Below are positions 8,826 to 17,331 of a stretch of 64,000 nucleotides of DNA, one piece after another. Source of the stretch: Rhizomonospora bruguierae (GTDB lineage: Bacteria; Actinomycetota; Actinomycetes; Mycobacteriales; Micromonosporaceae); the NCBI RefSeq assembly GCF_018397995.1, contig NZ_BBQH01000011.1:186001-250000 (forward strand), in the 5' to 3' direction. The translations under genes and the position numbers were made by a program. Within the stretch, counting starts at the first letter, position 1; every line of letters starts with the position of its first letter. Below the pieces are notes generated by a model. That model saw nothing but the letters and a program-made list of their open reading frames with translations. It had not been told where the DNA came from and made no database searches.

Positions 8826-8847
8826 GACAGCGCCGGCCGGCGCTGTC
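8826..8847. promoter_or_regulatory. 22-bp perfect palindrome, candidate operator between divergent genes
   Basis: GACAGCGCCGG (8826-8836) is followed immediately by its reverse complement (8837-8847). It lies 83 bp upstream of paralogue B and 133 bp upstream of the PucR gene. No gene ends nearby, so a terminator is unlikely; a regulator-binding site is more plausible. Confidence 0.4.
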
Positions 8848-8880
8848 TCCGTTCGTCGTGACAAGGCCGGGGCGCCCCTC

Positions 8881-8909
8881 TTGTGACAAGTCACGAGCCC
8901 TGTAAATAA
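8881..8909 (+). promoter_or_regulatory. Candidate PucR-gene promoter with GTGAC-AA-GTCAC operator
   Basis: TTGTGA (8881-8886), a 17-bp spacer and AAATAA (8904-8909) resemble a -35/-10 pair. GTGAC-AA-GTCAC (8883-8894) is a perfect inverted repeat overlapping the -35 box. The AT-rich stretch stands out in this region. Confidence 0.4.
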
Positions 8910-8979
8910 GCCCGCGCCGGGACCACGAATATCGACGTTAGGCTACGGGCTCAGGCGCGACGGCCGGACCGAAGGGCGG

Positions 8980-10179
8980 GTGCCCGTGGGAGACCTGTTC
9001 CAGCAGCTTGGCAGGCGAGTCGACGCGAACGCCCGGCGCGCGGTGGAGGTGTACCGGCGCGAACTGGCCGACTACCGCGCCCTGGACGTGACCGGCGGTG
9101 GGCCGGCCGCCATGCTCGACTTCGCGGTGACCCTGCGGCGCCGCACGGTCGCCCTCGCCGCGGCCGGGCAACCGTTCACCGACGACGACCTGCGCTACAT
9201 GGAATCGGTCGGCGAGGAGCGCGGCGAGCGGCGGGTCTCGGCCGCCGCGCAGCGCCAGGTCCTCATGCTGCACTCGACCCTGACCCTCCAGGAGATCCAC
9301 GAGGCGGCCGGCCCGGACGACATCGACGAGGTGATGCGCATGCTGCGCTGGCTGGGCCCGCAGGGCATCACCGCGCAGGACGCCTACACGCGCGGGTTCC
9401 TGGCCGGGCAGCGCCGCGCCGCCCCGTTCGCGTCCCGGGTCCAGCGCCTGGCCCTCATGCTGGCCCGCGACGACGACGCCGCCGCCGACCTGGCCCGGGA
9501 CCTGGCCATGGACGCCGGCCACCGCCTGGTCACCGTGGTCACCATCCACGGCGACACCGGCGGGTACCCGGGACGGGTACGCGCGGCGACGGTGGAGGCG
9601 CTACTGCACGCCAACCGGGTCCCGATGATGTGGCGCGAACCCGCCGAGTTCGTGGTACTGACGCCCACGGCGCAGGCGACCGCGCCGATCGGGGCGGCGG
9701 AGCAGGCGCTGGCCCTGTCCGTGGTCCGCAACCTCGCCGACGCCCTGGGCCGGCCCTGCTCGGTCGGGGCGGCCGCCGGGCGGGCCGGTCACCTCGCCGG
9801 GAGCGTCGACCTGGCCCGCCGGGTGAGCCGGGCGGCGCCCGTCCAGGCCAGGCCGGACCACCTGCACACGCTGGCCGACGTGTTCGTCGAACTCGCCGTT
9901 GCACAACTGCCCGAAGTGGATGGTTGGCTGGACGACCTGGTGCGGCGGCTCGCCACCGGCCCGGATCTGATCGGCACCCTGGCCGTCTACTACCGCAACG
10001 ACATGAGCCGCCTGCGCACCGCGGCGGCCCTGAACATCCACCCGCGCACCCTCGACTACCGCATCCGGCGCGCCCAGGACCTCGCCGGCTTCCACCCCGC
10101 GACGACCCGCGGCGTCCGCCTACTCGGCGCCGGCATCGCCCGCGCGCTCGCCCGGGAGTCACGCCAGGAAGTTCGGTAG
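8980..10179 (+). CDS. PucR/CdaR-family transcriptional regulator
   Basis: 399 aa. The C-terminal 60 residues are the PucR HTH_30 domain (LIGTLAVYYRNDMSRLRTAAALN, then IHPRTLDYRIRRAQDL). The central part is the GGDEF-like dimerisation region of this family and the N-terminal 150 residues are a helical sensory region. Start is GTG 8980 with GAAGGG just upstream. It is transcribed divergently from the two secreted paralogues across a 236-bp region containing two strong inverted repeats, so it is the obvious candidate regulator for them (inference from position). Confidence 0.85.
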   Translation: MPVGDLFQQLGRRVDANARRAVEVYRRELADYRALDVTGGGPAAMLDFAVTLRRRTVALAAAGQPFTDDDLRYMESVGEERGERRVSAAAQRQVLMLHSTLTLQEIHEAAGPDDIDEVMRMLRWLGPQGITAQDAYTRGFLAGQRRAAPFASRVQRLALMLARDDDAAADLARDLAMDAGHRLVTVVTIHGDTGGYPGRVRAATVEALLHANRVPMMWREPAEFVVLTPTAQATAPIGAAEQALALSVVRNLADALGRPCSVGAAAGRAGHLAGSVDLARRVSRAAPVQARPDHLHTLADVFVELAVAQLPEVDGWLDDLVRRLATGPDLIGTLAVYYRNDMSRLRTAAALNIHPRTLDYRIRRAQDLAGFHPATTRGVRLLGAGIARALARESRQEVR

Positions 10180-10199
10180 CCGGGAGTGACCGCACCGAT

Positions 10200-10235
10200 C
10201 GCGAGATCGATCAAGTCGGCTTGATCGATCTCGCG
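10200..10235 (+). terminator. 16-bp perfect hairpin with TCGG tetraloop after PucR gene
   Basis: Arms 10200-10215 and 10220-10235 are exact reverse complements around TCGG, 20 bp past the PucR stop. It contains the repeated GATCGATC core. Its AT content is higher than that of the other hairpins in the window. Confidence 0.7.
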
Positions 10236-10433
10236 GCATCCGACATCGACGCCCGCGTCCGGCATCTGCTGCCCGTGCTGGCCACCGCATCGACCGTCGC
10301 ATCCCCGTAGCCGACACCCAGCGGAGGTTCCTGGCCGGGCCGCTGCGCTGGCGCTGGCCGGGCCGCTGCCGCTGGCCGGCTGCGGCCACGCCGCGCCGGG
10401 CGGCGGGGTCGCCACCTCGATGACCCGCCGCGT

Positions 10434-10687
10434 CCACGGGCCTGGCCCGCACGGTGACCACACGACCGGCGGCGGTATCCCGTTCCCCATCCACCGCGCC
10501 GGCGACGCCGCTCAGGAACACCGTGACGACCATGAACAGCCCCAGCCGGGCCCGGGTAGTCCCCGTCGTCGCGGTGGACGAAGTGCGCCCAACCGGCGGC
10601 GAAACCCGCGAGTACCGAGAGGAGGGTGCCGGCAGGTCCGTGGCGGCCGGCGCGGCGGGTACCCGCCTCGATGAGCAGGGTGGTCAT
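10434..10687 (-). pseudogene. Possible decayed small membrane protein
   Basis: The 529 bp between the PucR and LemA genes has no intact gene. On the minus strand one frame reads MTTLLIEAGTRRAGRHG then GTLLSVLAGFAAGWAHF, and about 45 bp later a second frame reads LFMVVTVFLSGVAGAVDGE. Joined by one frameshift near 10545 they would make a protein with two membrane helices. Neither piece is recognisable as a family, so this is weak. The remainder (10236-10433) shows nothing I can support. Confidence 0.2.
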
Positions 10688-10708
10688 ACCGTTACCGGCT
10701 TCGCCCGG

Positions 10709-11287
10709 TCAGAACCGAACCGACACGTCCGCGCGCTCGTCGCCCACGGCCTCGAAGTACGTCTCCTGCTTGAAGCCGCCGATGCCGGCGATGACGTTCG
10801 TCGGCACCGTCTGGATCGTCGCGTTCAGCGACTGCACCGCGCTGTTGTAGAACTGCCGCGCGTACGCGATCTTGTCCTCGGTGCCGGCGAGTTCCGACTG
10901 GAGCGCGAGGAAGTTCTCGTTCGCCCGCAGTTGCGGGTACGCCTCGGCGACGGCGAACAGCCGGCCCAGCGCCTGGGTCAGCGCGTTCTCCGCGCCGGCC
11001 TGCTGGCCCGGCCCGTGCCCGGCGCTGCCCAAGGCGGCGACGCGGGCCGCGGTGACGGCCTCCAGCGTGCCGCGCTCATGCGCCGCGTACCCCTTGACCG
11101 TCTCGACCAGGTTGGGTATCAGCGAGTGCCGCCGCTTGAGCTGCACGTCGACCTGGGCCCACGACGCGCTCACCTGGGTGCGCAGCCGGACCAGCCGGTT
11201 GTAGGTGACCACCGCCCAGCCCAGTACCAGCAGCAGGATCAACACCAGCAGGGCCACCACGGCCAGCAGCACGACTCCAGCTCTCAT
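10709..11287 (-). CDS. lemA: LemA family membrane-anchored protein
   Basis: 192 aa with one N-terminal helix (VVLLAVVALLVLILLLVLGW) followed by the LemA helical bundle: VVTYNRLVRLRTQVSASWAQ, VQLKRRHSLIPNLVETVKGY, then AYPQLRANENFLALQ and a final FYNSAVQSLN block. This is the complete family length. The ATG at 11287 has GGAGGA upstream; the longer frame to 11758 is non-coding. LemA proteins expose a four-helix bundle across the membrane; their molecular role is not established. No neighbouring TPM/YgcG gene, its frequent partner, is present. Confidence 0.9.
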   Translation of the reverse strand: MRAGVVLLAVVALLVLILLLVLGWAVVTYNRLVRLRTQVSASWAQVDVQLKRRHSLIPNLVETVKGYAAHERGTLEAVTAARVAALGSAGHGPGQQAGAENALTQALGRLFAVAEAYPQLRANENFLALQSELAGTEDKIAYARQFYNSAVQSLNATIQTVPTNVIAGIGGFKQETYFEAVGDERADVSVRF

Positions 11288-11689
11288 GCGGTCAGTCTCC
11301 TCCTCGGCCCCGGCGCGGCGGCACACCCGGTCGGGTCGGTTGGTTCTGGACGAACGAGCACTGTGCCCCCGCCGGCCCGAACGTCGTCGTCTCCAGGACG
11401 TTCTACCGCATCCCCGCAACGGGGCGACGAGGACGGCGGCCATGCTGGAGAGAGCGACGCGGCCGGCGGCGGCCGATCGAATCGGTTGGATGGGGAAACG
11501 GGCCGAATTCCCGCGTGATGGCCCTCGTCGGGGCGGTCGTCCGTCACGACGCCCCACACTCACAGATCCGCCGGCCGAGCGACTGCCGGCCGAGGCGCCA
11601 CCGGCCGAGGCGCCACCGCTTCGGCGCCTGCCGTGGCTGGTGGTGGAGCCAACGGACCTCATCGCGCGGAACCTCCCGCCCAGGGAGGT
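11288..11689. other. Intergenic stretch without recognisable gene
   Basis: No frame here has family-level similarity that I can recognise. The only structure is a 15-bp unit repeated twice in tandem (11586-11600 and 11601-11615). The stretch ends in an aldo/keto reductase fragment. Confidence 0.5.
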
Positions 11690-11851
11690 ACTCTCCGCTT
11701 CATCCTCAGCCACCCGGACCTGGACTCGGCGCTCGTCGGCTCGACCCGGCCCGAGCACGTCCGGGCGAACGCCACCGCCGCCCGGAAGGGCCCGCTGCCG
11801 CCCGACGTGTCCGCGGCGGTACGCGAGCGCCTCGACGGGCCGCCGGCCTGA
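11690..11851 (+). pseudogene. C-terminal fragment of an aldo/keto reductase
   Basis: The frame reads LRFILSHPDLDSALVGSTRP then EHVRANATAARKGPLPPDV and ends at a stop at 11851. This is the characteristic last 50 residues of aldo/keto reductases, including the S-x-x-P-E-H NADPH-binding segment. Nothing upstream in any frame resembles the TIM barrel or the catalytic Tyr/Lys/His, so the gene has lost about 250 residues. Confidence 0.65.
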
Positions 11852-11881
11852 CGCGGCGCGAACCCCTACACCCGGCGCCGC

Positions 11882-14116
11882 TCACTTGACCATGCCGATG
11901 AGGTCCTGGATGGCCTTCTGGTAGGCCGGGTTCGTGTAGTACGGAAAGTGCCGCTCCAGGGGTGGCGGCACGGTGTCCGCCGGGTCGACGGTCACCCCGC
12001 TGGGGTCGCGGAGCCGGATGTCGACCTGGTCGGCCGCCGGGTCGGGACACGGCAGCTGCCCACCGCGGTGGTGGTCGAAGATGGCGCCGCCGATCGGGTC
12101 GGTGTCCCGCCACAGGTTGCGCCAGCGCCAGTCCAGCCGCTCGCCCAGGTCGCACAGCGCGGGCTGCCCCAGGTACGCCGGGTAGAGCCGGGCGTAGATC
12201 CGGCTCAGCGGCGAGCCGTTGGTCATCAGGGCGACCCGGGGCAGGGCGGTGGTGGGCAGTTGCAGGATGGTGGCCACGGCCAGCACCGAGCCCTGGCTGT
12301 GCCCGGAGATGACCACCGGCCCCTGCCCGGCGAGCGCCGTCACCCGCTTGGTCAGTTCGGGTACGGCGCGGGCGACGTAGCAGGGCGGCGCGAACGGGTG
12401 GACGGTGCGCGGCCAGAAGGTGCCCAGGTCCCACACGATCGCCACCAGCCGCCGGACCCCGGTCGACCGGCGCGCCCGGAAGCCGACGATCACCAGGCTG
12501 AGCACCAGCAGGCTGAGCACCCAGATGCCGGCGTCGGTGGCGTACGCGGTGGTCACGGCGGTCATCCGGCCGTGCACGCTGACCCGGGCCACGAGCTGGG
12601 TGGGCCCGATCCCGAGCAGGTCGAAGCCCATGGTGGCCAGGCCCAGCGCGGAGACCACGAAGAACGCGGCCAGCACCGGGCCGAACCGGTCGGTCACCTG
12701 GGACTTCGCGATCGTCCGCCGCACCACCTCCAGGCGCGGTGCCGCCTCCGGAGGCGCATCCGGGTAGTCCCGCTTCACCACGCGGTCGGCCAGGGCCCGC
12801 CGGCGCCTGCGGCTGCCCAGGAGCGTGGCGGCGGCGGCGGTGACGACGACCACCAGCGCGAGCAACCCGGCGAGCGCGGCCCACCAGTACGCGACCGGCG
12901 GCTCCAGCGGGCCGAAGGTGGGCGGGTTCGGCCGGACCGGGTCGGGGATGTCACCGCGGTCGAGCAGGTCGGCGACCCGGAAATCCAGGGTGGCGCTGAA
13001 GGCCGTCCCGGTGATGACCGACAACGCGCCCACCAGCGGCGTGCCGAGCCCGCGCAGGAACGGCCGGGCACCGGACAGCTCCGGTCGCCGGCGCAGCACC
13101 GTGACCAAGGCGATGATCATGAGGAGGACGCCCTGCACCGTGACCAGGCCGCCCGCGCTGCCCTCGAAGCCCGGCAACTGCCCCACCACGATTCTGGTGT
13201 TGCCGCTGAGCCCGGCGTAGCTGAGGGTCAGGCCGGTCACGGCGACGATGGCGACCCACAGCACGCGCAGCAGGGTTCGGGACTGGGTCCGGCCGGTCGG
13301 CACGGGCAGGCAGAGCAGCAGCGTACAGAACAGCACCAGCGCCCCGGCGGCATAGAGCAGTATCACGCCGACCACCCCCCGGTGGCCGGCCGAGAGGCCG
13401 TTGAGCAGGCCGGCGTCGAGCGTGCTGGCACCGAGCCCCACGTGGACCTGGCGCAGCCAGTAGGCGATCCGCTCGTCGTCCCAGAATCCGGGGCTGGCCA
13501 GGCCGGTGCCCTGCGGTGGCGGCGCGGGCGTCGGCGCGGTCGCGGTGAACCCCTCCAGGGCCCGCGACGACCGGGCGCCGATCTCCCAGAACAGGCGCAA
13601 CGCGAGCAGCGGGAGCAGCGACAGCAACATCAGGCGCGGGCCCACCGGCAGCGGGGCGAGCCAGGACAGCCATGGGCGGCCGGCGCGGCACTCGACGTAC
13701 GGCACGCACTGCCAGCCGACGAGGTTCATCGTGACGCCGATCATCGAGAGCATGAAGGCGACGGTGAGGGTGCCGGCCAGCAACCGGCACAGTATGCCCA
13801 GCACCCCGGCCCGGTCCGGTCCGGGCGGGCGCAGCCAGATCGCGACGTTGCCCAGCATGAACGGCAACAGCAGCAGCATCGCCCCGGTGCGGGCCGCGGC
13901 ACCGGCGGTCAGCGCCCCCCAGCGGTACGCCTCGACGGTGACTCCCGGCAGGCAGCCGCCGGGCGGGCCGGTTCCGGGCCGGGGGCGGTAGAACCCGGCG
14001 TGCTGGTCTCCGGCGACCCGCGACACGATCGGGTGGTCCAGGATCGTCTCGGCGGGCGCACCCGAAACGCCGTGCACACGCAACTCGACCGCCCCGACGT
14101 CAGGTCCCGTGCCCAC
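11882..14116 (-). CDS. Large multi-helix membrane protein with alpha/beta-hydrolase-like segment
   Basis: About 744 aa. The N-terminus (VELRVHGVSGAPAETILDHP) resembles the opening strand of alpha/beta hydrolases. It is followed by about eight to ten hydrophobic segments, and the C-terminal part contains GPVVISGHSQGSVLAVATIL, a nucleophile elbow (G-H-S-Q-G) with Ser as presumed nucleophile, then DTDPIGGAIF as a candidate acid region. The layout suggests a hydrolase domain interrupted by a membrane block. The function is unknown; an esterase or lipase acting at the membrane is the simplest guess. The GTG start at 14116 lacks a good ribosome-binding site and the true start may be a few codons downstream. 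Confidence 0.75.
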   Translation of the reverse strand: MGTGPDVGAVELRVHGVSGAPAETILDHPIVSRVAGDQHAGFYRPRPGTGPPGGCLPGVTVEAYRWGALTAGAAARTGAMLLLLPFMLGNVAIWLRPPGPDRAGVLGILCRLLAGTLTVAFMLSMIGVTMNLVGWQCVPYVECRAGRPWLSWLAPLPVGPRLMLLSLLPLLALRLFWEIGARSSRALEGFTATAPTPAPPPQGTGLASPGFWDDERIAYWLRQVHVGLGASTLDAGLLNGLSAGHRGVVGVILLYAAGALVLFCTLLLCLPVPTGRTQSRTLLRVLWVAIVAVTGLTLSYAGLSGNTRIVVGQLPGFEGSAGGLVTVQGVLLMIIALVTVLRRRPELSGARPFLRGLGTPLVGALSVITGTAFSATLDFRVADLLDRGDIPDPVRPNPPTFGPLEPPVAYWWAALAGLLALVVVVTAAAATLLGSRRRRRALADRVVKRDYPDAPPEAAPRLEVVRRTIAKSQVTDRFGPVLAAFFVVSALGLATMGFDLLGIGPTQLVARVSVHGRMTAVTTAYATDAGIWVLSLLVLSLVIVGFRARRSTGVRRLVAIVWDLGTFWPRTVHPFAPPCYVARAVPELTKRVTALAGQGPVVISGHSQGSVLAVATILQLPTTALPRVALMTNGSPLSRIYARLYPAYLGQPALCDLGERLDWRWRNLWRDTDPIGGAIFDHHRGGQLPCPDPAADQVDIRLRDPSGVTVDPADTVPPPLERHFPYYTNPAYQKAIQDLIGMVK

Positions 14117-14390
14117 ACGAGCAGAATCACAGACCGGCCGGCGTCCCCCGCCGCTCCGCCGGGAATTACGCCGCCCGAATTACCCCGATTCCTACAAGTC
14201 CGGAGGGTGGTTGGCGCCCGGTCCCGGTAGTTGACCAGAACGGTGCGGGGCGGAGCCGCCGACCACAGTGGACCCCGAACCGGTGGGAGAACGGCGCCGT
14301 TCCCCGCCGGCTGTCCCCGGTCGACATGGCTGGTCTTCCCCCCGTTACGCTGGGGTAAACCGCTGCTCAGGAGGCGGGGGGAATGGTCTG

Positions 14391-16067
14391 GTGAGTCCTG
14401 AGCGGATCCTGCTGTTCGTCCTGGGGGCCGTTGCGGTCGTCGTCATCGCGCGCTGGGTCGCGGCGCGCGCCGGCGTACCGGCGGCGGCGTTGCTGACGGT
14501 GATCGGCCTCGTGTACGCGCTCCTGCCGGGGCCGAACATCCGACTGGACCCCCGCATCGTGCTCACGATCGTCCTGCCGCCGCTGCTGTACAGCGCGGCC
14601 CTCGACTCGTCGCTGCTGGCGATCCGCCGGAACCTGCGCATCGTGGTCAGCCTGTCGGTGGTGCTGGTGCTGGTCACCGGGCTGGTGGTCGGGGTCGGTT
14701 TCCACCTGTTCGTGGCCGGGGCGACCCTGGCGGCGGGCATCGCGGTCGGCGCCGCGGTCGCGCCGCCCGACCCGGTGGCCGCGCTGGCCGTGGGCCGGCG
14801 GGTCAACCTCCCGCCGAAGCTCGTCACCATCATCCAGGGTGAGGGGCTGCTCAACGACGCGACCGCGCTGACGATGCTCAGCGTGGCCGTCACCGCCGCC
14901 ATCGGCAACGGGTTCTCCTTCCCCGCCGCGGCCGGCAAGTTCGTGCTCGCCGCGGCCGGCGGGCTCGCCGTCGGCGGCGCGGTCGCCTGGGCCGTGCGCC
15001 TGGCCCGGCCGCTGGCCGCGGACCCCCTGCTGGCCAACGCCATCTCGCTGGCCACCCCGTTCGTCGCCTACCTGCTGGGCGAGGAACTGCACGTCTCCGG
15101 GGTCCTCGCCGTGGTGGTCGCCGGGCTGATCGTCGGGCACGAGGCGCCCCGGTTCGCCTCCGGCGCCAGCCGCCTGCAGACCAGCGCCGTCTGGCGGCTG
15201 GTCGACTTCCTGCTCGAAGGGTTCGTCTTCCTGCTGATCGGCCAGCAGTTCCCCGCGGTCGTGCGCGGGCTGCGCCAGTACGAGATCACCACCGTCGTCA
15301 CCGCGGTCGCGGTCTCGGTCGGCGTGGTGCTGCTGCTGCGCCCGCTGTGGCTGCTGCTGACCCAGTCGCTGCCCCGTTCGCTGCACACCCGCCTCGGCGG
15401 CGCCTCCGAGGAGGACGAGGACGAGGACGGGTCCGGCGCCGCCCGCCAGGCCCAGCGGGAGGCGCGCAACGCCCGCCGGCTCACCGGGCGCGAGGTCGTG
15501 GCGCTCAGCTGGTCCGGCACCCGCGGCGTGATCAGCCTCGCCGCGATCTTCACGCTGCCGCTCACCACCGACAGCGGCGCGCCCTTCCCGGACCGCGACC
15601 TGCTGCTGTTCTGCGCCTTCGTGGTCGTGCTGGTGACGCTGGTCGGCCAGGGAGTCACGTTCGCGCCGCTGGTGCGCGCCCTCGGCCTGCGCGCCGACGA
15701 GGCGGACCAGTCGCGCGTGCGCAACGAGGCCCGGTCGGCGTCCGTCGAGGCCGCCCTGGCCCGGCTCGCCCAACTGGCCACCGAGGAGCCCGAGAACGCC
15801 GAGGTCATCGAGTCGATGCGCTCCCAGCTACGCGGGCGGCTGGCCCGCTACCGCGGCCGGCTCGACCTGCTCCAGGCCGCCGAGTCGACCGAGGTTCCGG
15901 CGTCGCAGCGCTACGAGGCGGCGGTGCGCATCCGGCGGACGGCCATCGACGCGCAGCGGGAGGAGCTGCTGCGCTGGCGGGACGCCGGCCAGTTGCCGGA
16001 CAAGGGGCTGCGCGTCCTCGAACGCGAACTGGACCACGAGGAGTTGCGCCTGCCGGTCCGCGGCTGA
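14391..16067 (+). CDS. CPA1-family Na+/H+ antiporter
   Basis: About 558 aa. N-terminal 400 residues form about 12 membrane helices of the Na_H_Exchanger family: ALLPGPNIRLDPRIVLTIVL, AAVAPPDPVAALAVGRRVNL (Asp-containing helix), then QGEGLLNDATALTMLSVAV with the ND motif typical of CPA1 antiporters. A charged cytoplasmic insert (ASEEDEDEDGSG) precedes the last helices (SWSGTRGVISLAAIFTLPL), and a soluble tail of about 130 residues follows. Start is GTG 14391 (VSPERILLFV), with AGGAGG 16 bp upstream and a G-run nearer. Exchanges Na+ or K+ for protons at the inner membrane. The stop codon lies in the first unit of a tandem repeat array. Confidence 0.9.
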   Translation: MSPERILLFVLGAVAVVVIARWVAARAGVPAAALLTVIGLVYALLPGPNIRLDPRIVLTIVLPPLLYSAALDSSLLAIRRNLRIVVSLSVVLVLVTGLVVGVGFHLFVAGATLAAGIAVGAAVAPPDPVAALAVGRRVNLPPKLVTIIQGEGLLNDATALTMLSVAVTAAIGNGFSFPAAAGKFVLAAAGGLAVGGAVAWAVRLARPLAADPLLANAISLATPFVAYLLGEELHVSGVLAVVVAGLIVGHEAPRFASGASRLQTSAVWRLVDFLLEGFVFLLIGQQFPAVVRGLRQYEITTVVTAVAVSVGVVLLLRPLWLLLTQSLPRSLHTRLGGASEEDEDEDGSGAARQAQREARNARRLTGREVVALSWSGTRGVISLAAIFTLPLTTDSGAPFPDRDLLLFCAFVVVLVTLVGQGVTFAPLVRALGLRADEADQSRVRNEARSASVEAALARLAQLATEEPENAEVIESMRSQLRGRLARYRGRLDLLQAAESTEVPASQRYEAAVRIRRTAIDAQREELLRWRDAGQLPDKGLRVLERELDHEELRLPVRG

Positions 16068-16180
16068 CCGGCCCGCGGCTGACCGGCCCGCGGCTGACCG
16101 GCCCGCGGCTGACCGGCCCGCGGCTGACCGGCCCGCGGCTGACCGGCCCGCGGCTGACCGGCCCGGGGCTGACCGGCCCG
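16061..16180 (+). repeat. 15-bp tandem repeat, 8 copies, each with an in-frame stop
   Basis: Unit CGGCTGACCGGCCCG starts at 16061 and repeats eight times; seven copies are identical and the last differs at the first base. Because 15 is a multiple of three, the antiporter stop TGA (16065-16067) recurs in the same frame in each copy. In the frame of the downstream gene fragment the array is open. The array abuts the truncated aminotransferase. Confidence 0.95.
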
Positions 16181-16192
16181 GGGCGGCGGGCG

Positions 16193-16480
16193 GCCCGGGC
16201 GCTGCCGCCGAACGGGACATACCGGCGCAGGGTCACCGGCGAGGGCATGATCTTCGCCGTCGACTTCGCCACAGGCGCGCCCCGGGGCTTCCGCGACCTG
16301 CTGCGCACCGACGACGATGCCTACCAGAGCGTCCACCGCATGATCACCGACCGAGGATTCCTGATGCTGCCCCTTGCCCCGAAACGCAACCACATCTCCG
16401 GCGCGCACCCGGCCGGGGACATCGACCGCACGCTGGACACCGCCGGCGATGTCGCCGAGCGGACGGGGGCGGGGCGATGA
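16193..16480 (+). pseudogene. C-terminal fragment of a class III (PLP) aminotransferase
   Basis: The frame reads GEGMIFAVDFATGAPRGFRD, then DDAYQSVHRMITDRGFLMLP and SGAHPAGDIDRTLDTAGDV. This is the end of glutamate-1-semialdehyde-aminomutase-like class III aminotransferases. The PLP lysine domain is missing, so it is not functional. Its stop (16478-16480) overlaps the start of the FAH gene by 4 bp (ATGA), showing that it was once the upstream, coupled gene of that operon. An internal ATG at 16247 could still permit translation into the FAH gene. Confidence 0.7.
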
Positions 16481-17331
16481 GGCTGATGCGGGTGGGGCCG
16501 GCCGGCGCGGAGCGGCCCGTCGCGGCGCTCGACGACGACACGTTCGTCGACCTCGGCCGGCTCACCGGGGACATCGACGGCGCCTTCCTCGCCGGCGGCG
16601 GCCCCGACCGGGTCCGGGAGGCGGTCGCGGCCGGCGCACTGCCCCGGTTCGACCCCGCCGGCAAGCGCATCGGCGCGCCCGTGGCCCGACCCGGGGCGGT
16701 CATCTGCATCGGCATGAACTACGCCGCGCACGCCGCCGAGTCCGGTGCCGCGCCGCCGGAGCACCCGGTCATCTTCTTCAAGACGCCGAACACCGTCGTC
16801 GGCCCCAACGACGCCGTCCTGCTCCCCCGCGGTTCGTCCAAGGTGGACTGGGAGGTGGAGCTGACGGTCGTCATCGGCCGGCGCGCCCGGTACCTCGACT
16901 CGCCGGACGACGCCGCCGGGGTCATCGCCGGGTACGCGATCAGCAACGACGTGAGCGAGCGGACGTTCCAGATCGAGGTCTCCGGCGGCCAGTGGTCCAA
17001 GGGCAAGTGCTGTGAGACGTTCAACCCCATGGGCCCGTGGCTGGTGACCCCGGACGAGGTCGGCGACCCGCAGGCGCTGCGGCTGCGCAGCTGGGTCAAC
17101 GGCGAGCCCCGGCAGGACTCCTCAACCGCCGACATGATCTTCGGCGTGCACCACCTGATCTGGTCGCTGAGCCAGTACCTGGTGCTGGAGCCGGGCGACA
17201 TCGTCAACACCGGGACGCCGCAGGGCGTGGCGCTGTCCGGTCGCTTCCCCTACCTCACGGCGGGCGACGTGGTGACGATGAGCATCGACGGGCTGGGCAC
17301 CATGGAGCAGCGGATCCAGCCCGCCGGCTGA
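16477..17331 (+). CDS. Fumarylacetoacetate hydrolase family protein
   Basis: 284 aa. The C-terminal FAH domain is complete: VICIGMNYAAHAAESGA, HPVIFFKTPNTVVGPNDAV, the metal-binding region VDWEVELTVVIGRRAR, YAISNDVSERTFQ, and the closing DIVNTGTPQGVALSG. The residues EVE and the D in NDVSER are the divalent-metal ligands. Members cleave C-C bonds in beta-diketo acids or act on 2-keto-3-deoxy sugar acids or catechol-pathway products. The neighbouring zinc dehydrogenase and IclR regulator fit sugar-acid or amino-acid catabolism. It overlaps the aminotransferase fragment upstream and runs convergent with a truncated aldolase-like gene. Confidence 0.9.
   Translation: MRLMRVGPAGAERPVAALDDDTFVDLGRLTGDIDGAFLAGGGPDRVREAVAAGALPRFDPAGKRIGAPVARPGAVICIGMNYAAHAAESGAAPPEHPVIFFKTPNTVVGPNDAVLLPRGSSKVDWEVELTVVIGRRARYLDSPDDAAGVIAGYAISNDVSERTFQIEVSGGQWSKGKCCETFNPMGPWLVTPDEVGDPQALRLRSWVNGEPRQDSSTADMIFGVHHLIWSLSQYLVLEPGDIVNTGTPQGVALSGRFPYLTAGDVVTMSIDGLGTMEQRIQPAG

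Noticed and set aside
8826-8847. Terminator
   Set aside because: No gene ends near it; it lies in the region between divergent start codons.
11948-14230. Plus-strand open frame of 760 codons opposite the membrane hydrolase gene
   Set aside because: Composition is dominated by Gly, Arg, Pro, Gln and His with no domain or hydrophobic pattern; it is the antisense shadow of a GC-rich gene.
16061-16180. CRISPR array
   Set aside because: The 15-bp units are directly adjacent without spacers and there are no cas genes.
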